Program-made: the position numbers and the translations under genes
Assembly: GCA_964491425.1 (NCBI GenBank)
Contig: CAZBFR010000020.1
Span: 1-13,887 of the forward strand
DNA length: 13,887 nucleotides
From: CAYFMS01 sp964491425
GTDB lineage: Bacteria > Patescibacteriota > Patescibacteriia > UBA9934
Direction of reading: 5' to 3'
The notes under the pieces: model-generated
Told to the model about the DNA's origin: nothing
What the model saw: only the letters and a program-made list of their open reading frames with translations
The model's database searches: none
Shown: positions 1-5,837 of the stretch, piece by piece
Numbering within the stretch: position 1 is the first letter of the stretch
Layout of the letters: each line of letters starts with the position of its first letter

Positions 1-687
1 AAGACGACTTCGCTCGCGGATGCGATCGCCCTGCTTCCGCATCCTGAATACGCTTTACAAGGCAGAAAACTTACGGAAAACATTTTCTGGGTTAATACCT
101 CGGCGGCGCCTTATGACGAGGCGTGGGCTGGTGATGAGTCTTGGATTGTGAATGTAAGAGCCGGCAAGGCAACGTTTCTCGGGGATAGAACTATCGGAAT
201 TACAAGCGGGGACGCGGAGGTGGTTGTAAACGATGCGTTCCTTATCGTTTACTGGAGGGGTGGTTGGGAGTGGTCTTCTACAATGATAACGGATTACATT
301 AGTCGAAGTTCCGGAAAACTTTGGTATCAAACGACGGTTGAGAATGGCGAACGAATGCAGTTTATCGATCATGATGTAAATAAGACATTTGAGATTCGCT
401 TTGCTCCTGAAAACCTTTGTGATTCCGCTACGCCTGAAAATTTGGCAACGAAGGAATTTATTGAAGGGATTTTGGTCAACGGTCAACTCTACCCATTCAC
501 AGAAAAAATTGAAGTTAGCTGTGAGTTTAACGAAGACGCGAGATTGGCTTCGGAATATCAAGTTCGATACGCCTCGGTAAATACACACAAATATCCAACG
601 AAGGTCTCGTTTGGGTCTAGCGCTTTCGAGATTACTCTTCCGATACATTATCTCGATCAAGGGATCGACGTTCATGTTTCACGATAG
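1..687 (+). CDS. C-terminal part of an unrecognised protein (5' end outside window)
   Basis: The frame is open from base 1 to the TAG at 685-687, giving 228 visible residues and no stop, so the gene starts upstream of the window. A GTG at 148 could be read as a start, but the frame continues well before it with ordinary coding composition (for example IALLPHPEYALQGRKLTENI), so a truncated gene is the better reading. The visible part is soluble, rich in aromatic residues and short beta-like segments (FLIVYWRGGWEW, KLWYQTTVENGERMQF), with two Cys at about residues 140 and 174. No transmembrane segment or known catalytic motif is visible. The next gene starts 8 bases after the stop, so the two are probably co-transcribed. 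I do not recognise the family. A secreted or lipid-anchored protein is possible, but the N-terminus that would show this is missing. Confidence 0.75.
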   Translation, partial: KTTSLADAIALLPHPEYALQGRKLTENIFWVNTSAAPYDEAWAGDESWIVNVRAGKATFLGDRTIGITSGDAEVVVNDAFLIVYWRGGWEWSSTMITDYISRSSGKLWYQTTVENGERMQFIDHDVNKTFEIRFAPENLCDSATPENLATKEFIEGILVNGQLYPFTEKIEVSCEFNEDARLASEYQVRYASVNTHKYPTKVSFGSSAFEITLPIHYLDQGIDVHVSR

Positions 688-695
688 AAGCGACC

Positions 696-1010
696 ATGAC
701 CGGGAAAACAATACTTGGTGGGACGGTGCATAAATTGCCGGCGGATATGAAGCGGGCGCTTGTTAAGGACGCGAAGGCAATGACCGCTTGGGAGAGTTTG
801 ACGCCACTTGCGCGGAACGAGTGGATTTGTTGGGTGACGTTTGTGAAAAAGGCGGAGACGCGGGCGGAACACGTAGAGCGGATGATCGAGGAGTTGAAGG
901 ATGGAGAGCGTCGGCCCTGTTGCTGGATTGGATGCATCCACCGTAAAGATAAGGCGATTAGTCCGTCGGTGAAATGGGTGCTCGAAAAGCGAAAGAAAAA
1001 ATCACTATGA
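696..1010 (+). CDS. YdeI/OmpD-associated family protein
   Basis: A 104-residue cytosolic protein matching the YdeI/OmpD-associated family (PF13376 type). The recognisable core is a Trp before LTPLARNEWICWV, then KKAETRAEHVERMIEELKDG, then the signature RRPCCWIGCIHR near residues 70-84. Members are small helical proteins. Bacillus YdeI has been linked to bacteriocin protection, but the biochemical role of the family is not settled, so no reaction is proposed. The ATG at 696 lies 8 bases after the preceding stop and has only a weak purine stretch (AGAAG) upstream. The stop TGA (1008-1010) overlaps the next ATG (1007) as ATGA, which indicates translational coupling with the membrane protein that follows. 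Family assignment is by motif recall. Confidence 0.85.
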   Translation: MTGKTILGGTVHKLPADMKRALVKDAKAMTAWESLTPLARNEWICWVTFVKKAETRAEHVERMIEELKDGERRPCCWIGCIHRKDKAISPSVKWVLEKRKKKSL

Positions 1011-1348
1011 TAAAACCTGCTGGAAAATTTGTTTCATTTATCTCGTTTCTTTTGGGCGCTTATACGCTCTATACGATATTTATGTCGGATAATAGCGATA
1101 AGATGATTGCAAATCTCTTTTTTTGGAGCGGGATCATCGGTGCGTTAAACGCTATTTACGGGATGACTCAACTTTTTTTGAATCCGGACGGGTTCGGTCA
1201 AATGGATCTTCCCAAAGAAGCGACGAAGGAGGGGGCGAGAATTGCTTATAAAATTCGAAGCGTGATCATTTTTATTTCGCTTCTTATCGCGATTGTCTTT
1301 AGCGCGAGTTTCGCGGTTCTTGGATACGTTGCGGGACGTTCGATGTAG
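1007..1348 (+). CDS. Small three-helix membrane protein, unknown function
   Basis: A 113-residue hydrophobic protein. Three likely membrane helices lie at residues 5-26, 34-55 and 84-108, with a charged loop of about 25 residues (DLPKEATKEGARIAYKIRS) between the second and third. An in-frame ATG-less extension starting with GTG at 974 exists. The ATG at 1007 is preferred because it gives a start directly before the first membrane helix and the common ATGA overlap with the YdeI-like gene. No signal-peptide cleavage site, metal ligands or catalytic motif is visible, and I do not recognise a family. The coupling suggests it is made together with the YdeI-like protein. The stop is TAG, and 41 bases then separate it from the cupin gene, which seems to have its own promoter. 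Confidence 0.75.
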   Translation: MIKPAGKFVSFISFLLGAYTLYTIFMSDNSDKMIANLFFWSGIIGALNAIYGMTQLFLNPDGFGQMDLPKEATKEGARIAYKIRSVIIFISLLIAIVFSASFAVLGYVAGRSM

Positions 1349-1372
1349 GTTCACCGTGAGGAGAGCTGATCG

Positions 1373-1381
1373 TGATATACT
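1373..1381 (+). promoter_or_regulatory. Extended -10 promoter (TGATATACT) just before the cupin start
   Basis: TGA plus TATACT at 1376-1381 forms an extended -10 (TGnTATAnT). The ATG at 1390 lies 8 bases after it, so a transcript starting about 7 bases downstream would be almost leaderless. The bases that follow (GGTGCATATGAAA) closely resemble those at 5158-5170. No convincing -35 box is seen. Confidence 0.45.
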
Positions 1382-1389
1382 TGGTGCAT

Positions 1390-1797
1390 ATGAAAATGAC
1401 ATCAATGCATGGCTACACGACAAATATCGAAAAACTGGCGCTCGAAAATGAAAATTTTAGAAAAGTCCTGTATACGGATAAAAATTGTCAGCTTGTGCTC
1501 ATGGCGCTTCTTCCCGGCGAAGATATCGGAGAGGAGGTGCACGACGTTGATCAGTTCTTGCGAGTTGAGCAGGGGTCCGGAAGGGTTGCGTTAAACGGTG
1601 AGGAGCACGATCTTGAAGGTGGATCCGTAATTGTAGTTCCGGCGGGCGTTAAGCATAATATTTTTAACTCTTCTTCCGGACCGATGAAGCTGTACACACT
1701 TTACATGCCGCCACACCACCGCGACGGAGTTGTGCATCGCACAAAGGCGGAGGCGGAAGTGGATTCGGAGCATTTTGACGGTAAGACGACGGAATAG
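1390..1797 (+). CDS. Cupin domain protein
   Basis: A 135-residue single-domain cupin, a small beta-barrel that usually holds a metal ion. The first cupin motif is visible as GEEVHDVDQFLRVEQGSG (about residues 43-60), giving the His/Asp, Gln and Glu ligand positions. The second is GSVIVVPAGVKHNIFN (about 79-94), with PxG, His and Asn. The C-terminal part (TLYMPPHHRDGVVHRTKAEA, then EHFDGKTTE) is typical of a widespread stand-alone cupin family of unknown substrate. A GTG at 1372 is in frame and has AGGAG at 1359-1363, so a start there is possible. The ATG at 1390 is chosen because family members begin just before the GYxTNIEK segment and because of the -10 box directly upstream. The next gene follows after 11 bases. 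Confidence 0.9.
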   Translation: MKMTSMHGYTTNIEKLALENENFRKVLYTDKNCQLVLMALLPGEDIGEEVHDVDQFLRVEQGSGRVALNGEEHDLEGGSVIVVPAGVKHNIFNSSSGPMKLYTLYMPPHHRDGVVHRTKAEAEVDSEHFDGKTTE

Positions 1798-1808
1798 TTT
1801 ATAAGATT

Positions 1809-2201
1809 ATGGAAAAACAAAACGTTGGGTACGTGGATGGATACTTGCTCGTCGTGAAAAAAGAAAATGCGGAGGCGTACCGCAAGATGGCGGACGAGGC
1901 GTCGGAGAGTTGGCTACGGCACGGGGCGCTCGCGGTGCGGGAGTGTCGCGGGAATGACCTAACGCCAGATATGGGTGGAAAGTTATGGCAGTTCCCGGGG
2001 CTCGTAAACGCGGGGCCCGACGAGGACGTTTGGTTTTCGTATATCGAGTACACCTCGAGGGAGGAGCGGGATCGAATAAACGCGCTTGTACATAAAGAAA
2101 TGGCGGAAAAGTACGGAGAGGAGGCGACGCACGGTGAAGGCATGCCGTTTGATATGGAAAGGATGGCGTTTGGCGGATTTACGGCGGAGGTTTCGAAATA
2201 A
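1809..2201 (+). CDS. DUF1428 (YbaA-like) family protein
   Basis: A 130-residue soluble protein that matches the DUF1428/YbaA family throughout. It opens with YVDGYLLVVKKENAEAYRKM, continues through a Gly-Ala-Leu-x-x-x-Glu-Cys segment (HGALAVRECRGND), then WFSYIEYTSREERDRIN, and ends with the family's hallmark MPFDMERMAFGGF. E. coli YbaA is about 117 residues, so the length is normal. The fold is a dimeric alpha+beta barrel. No catalytic activity is established for the family, and none is proposed. The gene lies 11 bases after the cupin and only 2 bases before the CobW-like gene, so the three probably form one transcript. Its sequence is rich in CGG and GCG codons, like its neighbours. Confidence 0.88.
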   Translation: MEKQNVGYVDGYLLVVKKENAEAYRKMADEASESWLRHGALAVRECRGNDLTPDMGGKLWQFPGLVNAGPDEDVWFSYIEYTSREERDRINALVHKEMAEKYGEEATHGEGMPFDMERMAFGGFTAEVSK

Positions 2202-2203
2202 AT

Positions 2204-3127
2204 ATGGAGAAGGTTCCCGTAACGATTTTGACGGGGTTTTTAGGCGTTGGGAAGACGACGCTTTTGAAGAGAGCGCTTGAGAAGTCGGGTGGGCGGAGAG
2301 TGGCGCTTATTGTGAATGAGTTTGGGGACGTCGGGATTGACGGCGAACTTCTTAAAGGCGTTGCGGACAATATCGTTGAGCTACCGGGCGGGGCGCTTTG
2401 TTGTGCGTCCTCTGGCGATACGCATCAGGCGCTTGCGAGTTTGATGGGCCTCGCGAAGGAGCCGATTGAGCATGTCGTAATCGAAACAACGGGGCTTGCG
2501 AGTCCTCTGCCGCTCGCGAAGTCGCTAACGTCGAGTCCTTCGTTTACGAAAACGTTTCGCTTGGCGGGCGTTATTACACTTGTTGACGCAAAGAACTGGG
2601 CTTCGAGAGTCGACTATCCCGAATGGCGGGCGCAGGTTCAGGCGGCGCAACTTATCGTTGTGACGAAAATTGATTTGACGGACGGAGCGATTCCCGAGGA
2701 GCTCGCTCGGCATATTCGAACATTGAGCGAGGCGCCGATCGTTGCCGACGCGGATTTGTTTTCATTTGACGAGGAGGAGACAGCGAAGAGTTGGATCGCA
2801 ACGGCGGAAAATAATCATGCCCATTCAACCGGCATTACCTCGATCGTACTCACCTCCCTTCTTCCACTCGATCAAGAAAAAATCGCGCGGTTTATCGGGG
2901 AGAAGCTTGTATTAAACGGCGACCGACTCCTTAGGTTTAAGGGCATTTTTGCGCTTTCCGGTCACGACGAACGATTTGTATTTCAGGGCGGGGGCTATGA
3001 ATTTGAAACGCTCCCCGATCGTCCGTGGATTGAGGGCGAGGCTCGCGAGAGCACACTCGTCCTTATCGGACATGAAATTAAGAAAGAGGAATTTGCAGAA
3101 GCGTTTGCCGACTGTACCGATCGCTAA
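2204..3127 (+). CDS. CobW/COG0523-type GTPase with altered CxCC motif
   Basis: A 307-residue G3E-family GTPase. COG0523 proteins are metallochaperone-like GTPases that deliver zinc, cobalt or iron to client proteins. Walker A is GFLGVGKTT (residues 11-19). It is followed by LIVNEFGDVGIDGELL (35-50), the switch region ELPGGALCC (59-67), ETTGLASP (94-101), LVDA (126-129) and a guanine motif TKID (154-157). The C-terminal CobW_C domain is visible as RFKGIFAL...FVFQGGGYEFE...TLVLIGHEIKKEEF. Two departures stand out: the usual GCxCC zinc motif reads GALCC, so the first Cys is Ala64, and the guanine motif has Thr in place of Asn. There is no His-rich loop. The start is 2 bases after the DUF1428 stop. 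Client metal and protein cannot be told from the context. Confidence 0.92.
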   Translation: MEKVPVTILTGFLGVGKTTLLKRALEKSGGRRVALIVNEFGDVGIDGELLKGVADNIVELPGGALCCASSGDTHQALASLMGLAKEPIEHVVIETTGLASPLPLAKSLTSSPSFTKTFRLAGVITLVDAKNWASRVDYPEWRAQVQAAQLIVVTKIDLTDGAIPEELARHIRTLSEAPIVADADLFSFDEEETAKSWIATAENNHAHSTGITSIVLTSLLPLDQEKIARFIGEKLVLNGDRLLRFKGIFALSGHDERFVFQGGGYEFETLPDRPWIEGEARESTLVLIGHEIKKEEFAEAFADCTDR

Positions 3128-3184
3128 TTAGAGAGTACGGTGGAAGTAGAGGCCTCTATGCGTTTAGTCACTAACGGAAGATTT

Positions 3185-3334
3185 ATGTTGTGGACAATCG
3201 CAATCATTTTGGTGGTACTTTGGATTCTTGGTGTGGTGACGTCGAATTTACTTGGGGGATTTATTCATATCCTCCTCGTCATCGCGATTATTGTTGTGCT
3301 TTTGCGAATCATTCGCGGGCAAAAGGTGGTGTAG
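3185..3334 (+). CDS. lmo0937-type small membrane protein
   Basis: A 49-residue membrane peptide starting MLWTIAIILVVLWILGVVTS, followed by NLLGGFIHILLVIAIIVVLLRI and a short basic tail. It has two membrane helices joined by a tight turn with a GGFIH motif. This is the pattern of the lmo0937 (DUF5670-like) family of tiny membrane proteins found across many bacteria. Their function is unknown, and some are stress-induced. Upstream in-frame starts exist (GTG 3140, ATG 3158). The ATG at 3185 is chosen because family members begin exactly with this MLWTIAxIL segment. A purine patch (GGAAG, 3176-3180) lies 4 bases before it. A hairpin terminator follows 22 bases after the stop and closes the left-hand gene block. 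Confidence 0.85.
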   Translation: MLWTIAIILVVLWILGVVTSNLLGGFIHILLVIAIIVVLLRIIRGQKVV

Positions 3335-3356
3335 AAATTGGTAGATTTATCTAAGG

Positions 3357-3385
3357 AAAACCACCGTGAACGCGGGGGTTTTTTT
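3357..3385 (+). terminator. Rho-independent terminator after the lmo0937-type gene
   Basis: AAAACC-A-CCG (3357-3366), loop TGAACG, CGG-G-GGTTTT (3373-3382), with one A/G mismatch in the stem and a run of seven T (3379-3385). Confidence 0.8.
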
Positions 3386-3386
3386 G

Positions 3387-3415
3387 TTGACAAAACTGCT
3401 AATCTATGCTATATT
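3387..3415 (+). promoter_or_regulatory. Sigma-70-type promoter for the 3431 gene
   Basis: TTGACA at 3387-3392 and TATATT at 3410-3415 are separated by 17 bases. This is the best-formed promoter in the window. Its -35 starts directly after the upstream terminator's T-run. Transcription would begin near 3422, leaving a leader of about 9 bases that consists mostly of the GGGAGGG ribosome-binding site (3421-3427). Confidence 0.75.
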
Positions 3416-3430
3416 TTTGCGGGAGGGTTC

Positions 3431-3751
3431 ATGTCAAAAGATTCTCGGTCGGGTGGAAAATACACGGGTAGCCACACGACCTTAACGCCTTTCGCCCGTG
3501 AAGTTTGCGATCTTGTCACTGCCGTTCCGATCGTGACGAAGGTCTCACTCGGAGTGATCAAGGCGGGTCTGCCGTCCGTCAACGGTAATCGCCGTGTCAA
3601 GATTGTCAATGAGGGGACCTGCGTCTTACTCGCCATTCGCGACAACGCCTCACATCAAGAGGTGCGCGTCTATGGAGAAGTCGCACAACAGACTGTGGTC
3701 GTAATCGCTCGTCGATTACGAGATCATGACATTTCAATTCGTTTTAAGTAA
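3431..3751 (+). CDS. Small conserved protein, DUF2103-like, function unknown
   Basis: A 106-residue soluble protein with N-terminus MSKDSRSGGKYTGSHTTLTP. It continues with segments TKVSLGVIKAGLPSVNGNRR, RVKIVNEGTCVLLAIRDNAS and HQEVRVYG. The order of these elements (His-Ser/Thr followed by Pro, a Val-x-x-Gly-x-Ile turn, an Arg-rich strand, then QEVxV) resembles the DUF2103 family of small uncharacterised proteins. That match is from memory and is not exact. The ATG at 3431 is chosen over an upstream in-frame GTG at 3338 because the upstream extension would be read through the terminator and promoter. The ATG also has GGGAGGG 3 bases before it. The gene is monocistronic, bounded by its own promoter and terminator. 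It uses more GTC and CGC codons than its neighbours. Confidence 0.8.
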   Translation: MSKDSRSGGKYTGSHTTLTPFAREVCDLVTAVPIVTKVSLGVIKAGLPSVNGNRRVKIVNEGTCVLLAIRDNASHQEVRVYGEVAQQTVVVIARRLRDHDISIRFK

Positions 3752-3760
3752 CCCCAATCG

Positions 3761-3795
3761 TCCCGACACGCCACGAGGCCCGTCGGGATTTGCGT
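3761..3795 (+). terminator. Probable terminator after the DUF2103-like gene
   Basis: TCCCGAC (3761-3767) pairs perfectly with GTCGGGA (3782-3788) across a 14-base loop, followed by TTTGCGTTTTC. The T-tract is interrupted, so termination strength is uncertain. Confidence 0.6.
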
Positions 3796-3818
3796 TTTCA
3801 TTGGCTATTGCGAGGGCG

Positions 3819-3827
3819 TGGTATAGT
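3819..3827 (+). promoter_or_regulatory. Extended -10 promoter (TGGTATAGT) for the M23 peptidase gene
   Basis: TGG plus TATAGT at 3822-3827. A poor -35 candidate, TTGGCT, lies at 3801-3806 with a 15-base spacer. The first ATG (3832) is only 4 bases beyond the box, too close to be inside the transcript's 5' end. The ATG at 3844 would leave a leader of about 10 bases, which supports that start. Confidence 0.5.
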
Positions 3828-3843
3828 GAATATGAGAGCAAAT

Positions 3844-4839
3844 ATGAACCGATTTTTGATTATAGCTGGGTTGATCCTCCTTCTCCCCATCCCCGCTTTC
3901 GCGGGATCGCAGACGGTCATTGATATAACCTTTCCGGTTGAGGGTGAGGCGACGTTTCAAGATGATTTTGACGATGCGCGGAGCGGTGGGCGGACGCACG
4001 GGGCGACGGATATCATGGCGTCGAAGATGCAGAGAATTTTTGCGGTTGTGGACGGGGAGATTTCTTACGCGCCGGAGACGGAGCCGAGTTACGGATACAT
4101 GATTACGCTCGAGGGTGACGACGGTTACATATATAATTATGTTCATCTCAACAACGACACGCCGGGAACTGACGATGGCCAGGGCGGCGTCGAAAATGCT
4201 TATGCGCCGGGGATCGAGCGAGGTGTGCGCGTTACGCGTGGTCAGCATATCGCTTATGTCGGCGACAGTGGCAACGCGGAATCGGTCGGCTCGCACTTGC
4301 ACTTCGAGATCGAGGACGGCGACGGGAACCGGATCAATCCGTATCCCTATCTTATTTCCGCAAAATCATCGCTTGACTACTCCCCTACCGCAGAGCGCGA
4401 AGGGACGACAACGATTAATGAAGATAAGGGGCTTGTCGCGGTAGATGGTGCGCTTTGTGAATCCGGCTCGCTTATTCGAACGCCCACGGTTTCGACGGTG
4501 TATTACTGTGGCGCGGACGGTGGGCGTTATGCGTTTCCAAACGAGTCGATTTTCTTTAGTTGGTACAGTGATTTTTCAACTGTAAAGACGGTGTCGACCG
4601 AAACGATGGGTGAGATTCCGCTTGAAGGATCGGTAACCTATCGGCCCGGCGCGTACATGATAAAGATCCAAAGTGTGCCGAACGTCTACGTGGTTTCGCG
4701 AGGCGGAGTCCTTCGCCATGTTCCGACCGAGGAAATGGCAAAGATTCTTTACGGAGATAGTTGGGCAAAACAGGTGCGCGACATTCCAGATAGCCTTTTC
4801 CCTCGCTACGAGATTCAAAACGCGGTAACATGGGATTAA
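3844..4839 (+). CDS. Secreted M23 metallopeptidase with C-terminal surface domain
   Basis: A 331-residue exported protein. The signal peptide is MNRFLIIAGLILLLPIPAFA, with likely cleavage after Ala20. The M23 (LytM-type) zinc endopeptidase domain covers about residues 25-170. It has the full ligand set: His52 and Asp56 in HGATD, catalytic His101 in YVHL, and His151/His153 in SHLHFEI. Such enzymes cut peptidoglycan cross-bridges or stem peptides outside the membrane. After a linker comes a second domain (about 208-324) with TVYYCGADGGRYAFP, YRPGAYMIKIQSV, VYVVSRGGVLR and LYGDSW. It is clearly related to the C-terminus of the S-layer-like protein at 5838. Cys205 and Cys222 could form a disulfide. 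The ATG at 3832 is an alternative start adding four residues. The mscL start follows one base after the stop, so the two genes are probably co-transcribed. Confidence 0.92.
   Translation: MNRFLIIAGLILLLPIPAFAGSQTVIDITFPVEGEATFQDDFDDARSGGRTHGATDIMASKMQRIFAVVDGEISYAPETEPSYGYMITLEGDDGYIYNYVHLNNDTPGTDDGQGGVENAYAPGIERGVRVTRGQHIAYVGDSGNAESVGSHLHFEIEDGDGNRINPYPYLISAKSSLDYSPTAEREGTTTINEDKGLVAVDGALCESGSLIRTPTVSTVYYCGADGGRYAFPNESIFFSWYSDFSTVKTVSTETMGEIPLEGSVTYRPGAYMIKIQSVPNVYVVSRGGVLRHVPTEEMAKILYGDSWAKQVRDIPDSLFPRYEIQNAVTWD
4465..4815 (+). repeat. Copy 1 of a shared surface domain (within the M23 protein)
   Basis: Residues about 208-324 of the M23 protein. Landmarks in order are TVYY, GGRYAFP, FFSWYSDFSTV, YRPGAYMIKIQSV, VYVV, GGVLR, TEEMAKILYG, W and DIPD. 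The last 57 residues align without gaps to the end of the S-layer-like protein (7273-7626), with 27 identities by hand count. Confidence 0.8.
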
Positions 4840-4840
4840 T

Positions 4841-5140
4841 ATGATAAAGGAATTCGTTCAATTTCTTAAAGAGTTTAACGTCTTTTCGCTTGCTGTTGCG
4901 CTTGTAATGGGTACGGCGGCGACGGGGCTTGTTAATTCGCTCGTGAAGGATGTGTTTATGCCACTAATCGCGCCGATTCTTGGTGCCGAAGGGTGGCGTG
5001 AGAGCGTGATTACACTCGGGCCCTCGACGATTGCGATCGGGTCATTTCTCGCCGAGCTGGTAAACTTTATTGTCCTCGCGTTTATCGTGTTTTTTGTGAC
5101 AAAAAAATTGTTTAAGATGAGTTTGGAGGCGAAGAAGTGA
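4841..5140 (+). CDS. mscL: Large-conductance mechanosensitive channel MscL (short form)
   Basis: A 99-residue MscL-family channel that opens under membrane tension to release solutes during osmotic downshock. The N-terminal amphipathic helix (IKEFVQFLKEFNVFSLAVAL) and pore helix TM1 with VMGTAATGLVNSLVKDVFMP are recognisable. TM2 is FLAELVNFIVLAFIVFFVTK. E. coli MscL has 136 residues. Here the external loop is short and the cytoplasmic helical bundle is almost gone, the protein ending soon after TM2 in KKLFKMSLEAKK. Aligned to E. coli, the pore-lining Gly22 position is Ala while Gly26 is kept, and Asp18 is Ser. The gene lies one base after the M23 peptidase stop, so the two are probably one transcript: a wall-cutting enzyme and an osmotic valve. 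Stop is TGA. Confidence 0.92.
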   Translation: MIKEFVQFLKEFNVFSLAVALVMGTAATGLVNSLVKDVFMPLIAPILGAEGWRESVITLGPSTIAIGSFLAELVNFIVLAFIVFFVTKKLFKMSLEAKK

Positions 5141-5148
5141 GTGTTATG

Positions 5149-5157
5149 TGGTATAAT
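5149..5157 (+). promoter_or_regulatory. Extended -10 promoter (TGGTATAAT), leaderless start
   Basis: A consensus TATAAT at 5152-5157 preceded by TGG. The ATG at 5166 follows 8 bases later, so transcription starting about 7 bases after the box would give a leader of roughly 2 bases. There is no Shine-Dalgarno site. No -35 box is evident at the normal distance. Confidence 0.7.
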
Positions 5158-5165
5158 CGGGGCAT

Positions 5166-5759
5166 ATGAAAAAATTACTTGTCATTTTGTTCGCGGTTCC
5201 GCTTGTCGGTGCGGGGTGTTTGGGTGGAGAAACGAGTTATGAGGCGCTTGGAGAGCAACAAGCGGAGATTCTCGCAATGGCGATTGTCGACGCGAAGTGC
5301 GAGGCGTGGCTTAGTGACGCAACGATCGCGGATAGCGAGGATAGGCTCGTAATTCGAGATGCTTGTTATACAGCGAAGGCCGAGGCGACGAAAGATGCGA
5401 AGTACTGCTTGTCGGCTTCTGAAGATACGCGAACCGATTGTATTAACTTGGTTGCGGCCGTGAAAAATGATCCAGCCGTATGTTTAGAGCTCTATCCGAA
5501 AGATTCCGAATTTTTCTTGTCTGATTGTTTGGAGATGGTTGCTCTTGGGAACAATAACCTGACCGCATGTAGCGAAATTTCAAATAAAGTCATGGCTGAG
5601 GATTGCACGGAGGCAACGAATTCATGCATTGCTGGACGAAGTAACGATTGCGCGATTACCGCGGGCCCGTTTATCGGGTGTGAGTTTGTCATTGACGATA
5701 AGGCGCGCGGACGTTGCGAGACGGAGTACAAATCGCTCGCAAAATATATCGACGGCTAG
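5166..5759 (+). CDS. Cys-rich putative lipoprotein with paired-cysteine repeats
   Basis: A 197-residue exported protein. The N-terminus MKKLLVILFAVPLVGAGC is a short signal sequence ending at Cys18. The lipobox (GAG before Cys) is not canonical, so lipidation is probable rather than certain. The mature part is helical and acidic, with twelve further Cys at 45, 67, 81, 92, 106, 121, 135, 147, 154, 162, 172 and 184. Several are spaced as C-x(10-14)-C pairs (81/92, 106/121, 135/147, 172/184). The even number after the lipid Cys fits six disulfides stapling helical hairpins. The later protein at 11957 shows the same spacing. No enzyme motif is visible. It has its own leaderless promoter, and the S-layer-like gene follows 78 bases later with a separate -10 box. 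The role is unknown. A surface binding or scaffold protein is an inference. Confidence 0.8.
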   Translation: MKKLLVILFAVPLVGAGCLGGETSYEALGEQQAEILAMAIVDAKCEAWLSDATIADSEDRLVIRDACYTAKAEATKDAKYCLSASEDTRTDCINLVAAVKNDPAVCLELYPKDSEFFLSDCLEMVALGNNNLTACSEISNKVMAEDCTEATNSCIAGRSNDCAITAGPFIGCEFVIDDKARGRCETEYKSLAKYIDG

Positions 5760-5802
5760 CTACTTATCCACGGGCTTTGTACGCCGAATTGACTGTTTGC
5801 GG

Positions 5803-5808
5803 TATACT
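5803..5808 (+). promoter_or_regulatory. Possible -10 box (TATACT) for the S-layer-like gene
   Basis: GGTATACT lies 29 bases before the ATG at 5838. Transcription would begin near 5815, giving a leader of about 23 bases. No Shine-Dalgarno site is visible before 5838, and no -35 box sits at a normal spacing (a TTGACT at 5789 is too close). A four-codon reading frame (ATG 5821 to TAA 5835) lies inside the leader. Confidence 0.4.
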
Positions 5809-5837
5809 TAGCGTAGTTTAATGGTAATTTTATAACC

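Noticed and set aside
3147..3158. A perfect 12-bp palindrome TAGAGGCCTCTA before the lmo0937-type gene
   Set aside because: A perfect 12-bp palindrome is expected a few times by chance in 14 kb, no promoter is visible next to it and no second copy was noticed, so an operator cannot be supported.
3338..3430. GTG start at 3338 for the DUF2103-like gene
   Set aside because: The extra 31 codons would be encoded by the terminator hairpin, the T-run and the promoter. The ATG at 3431 has a good ribosome-binding site.
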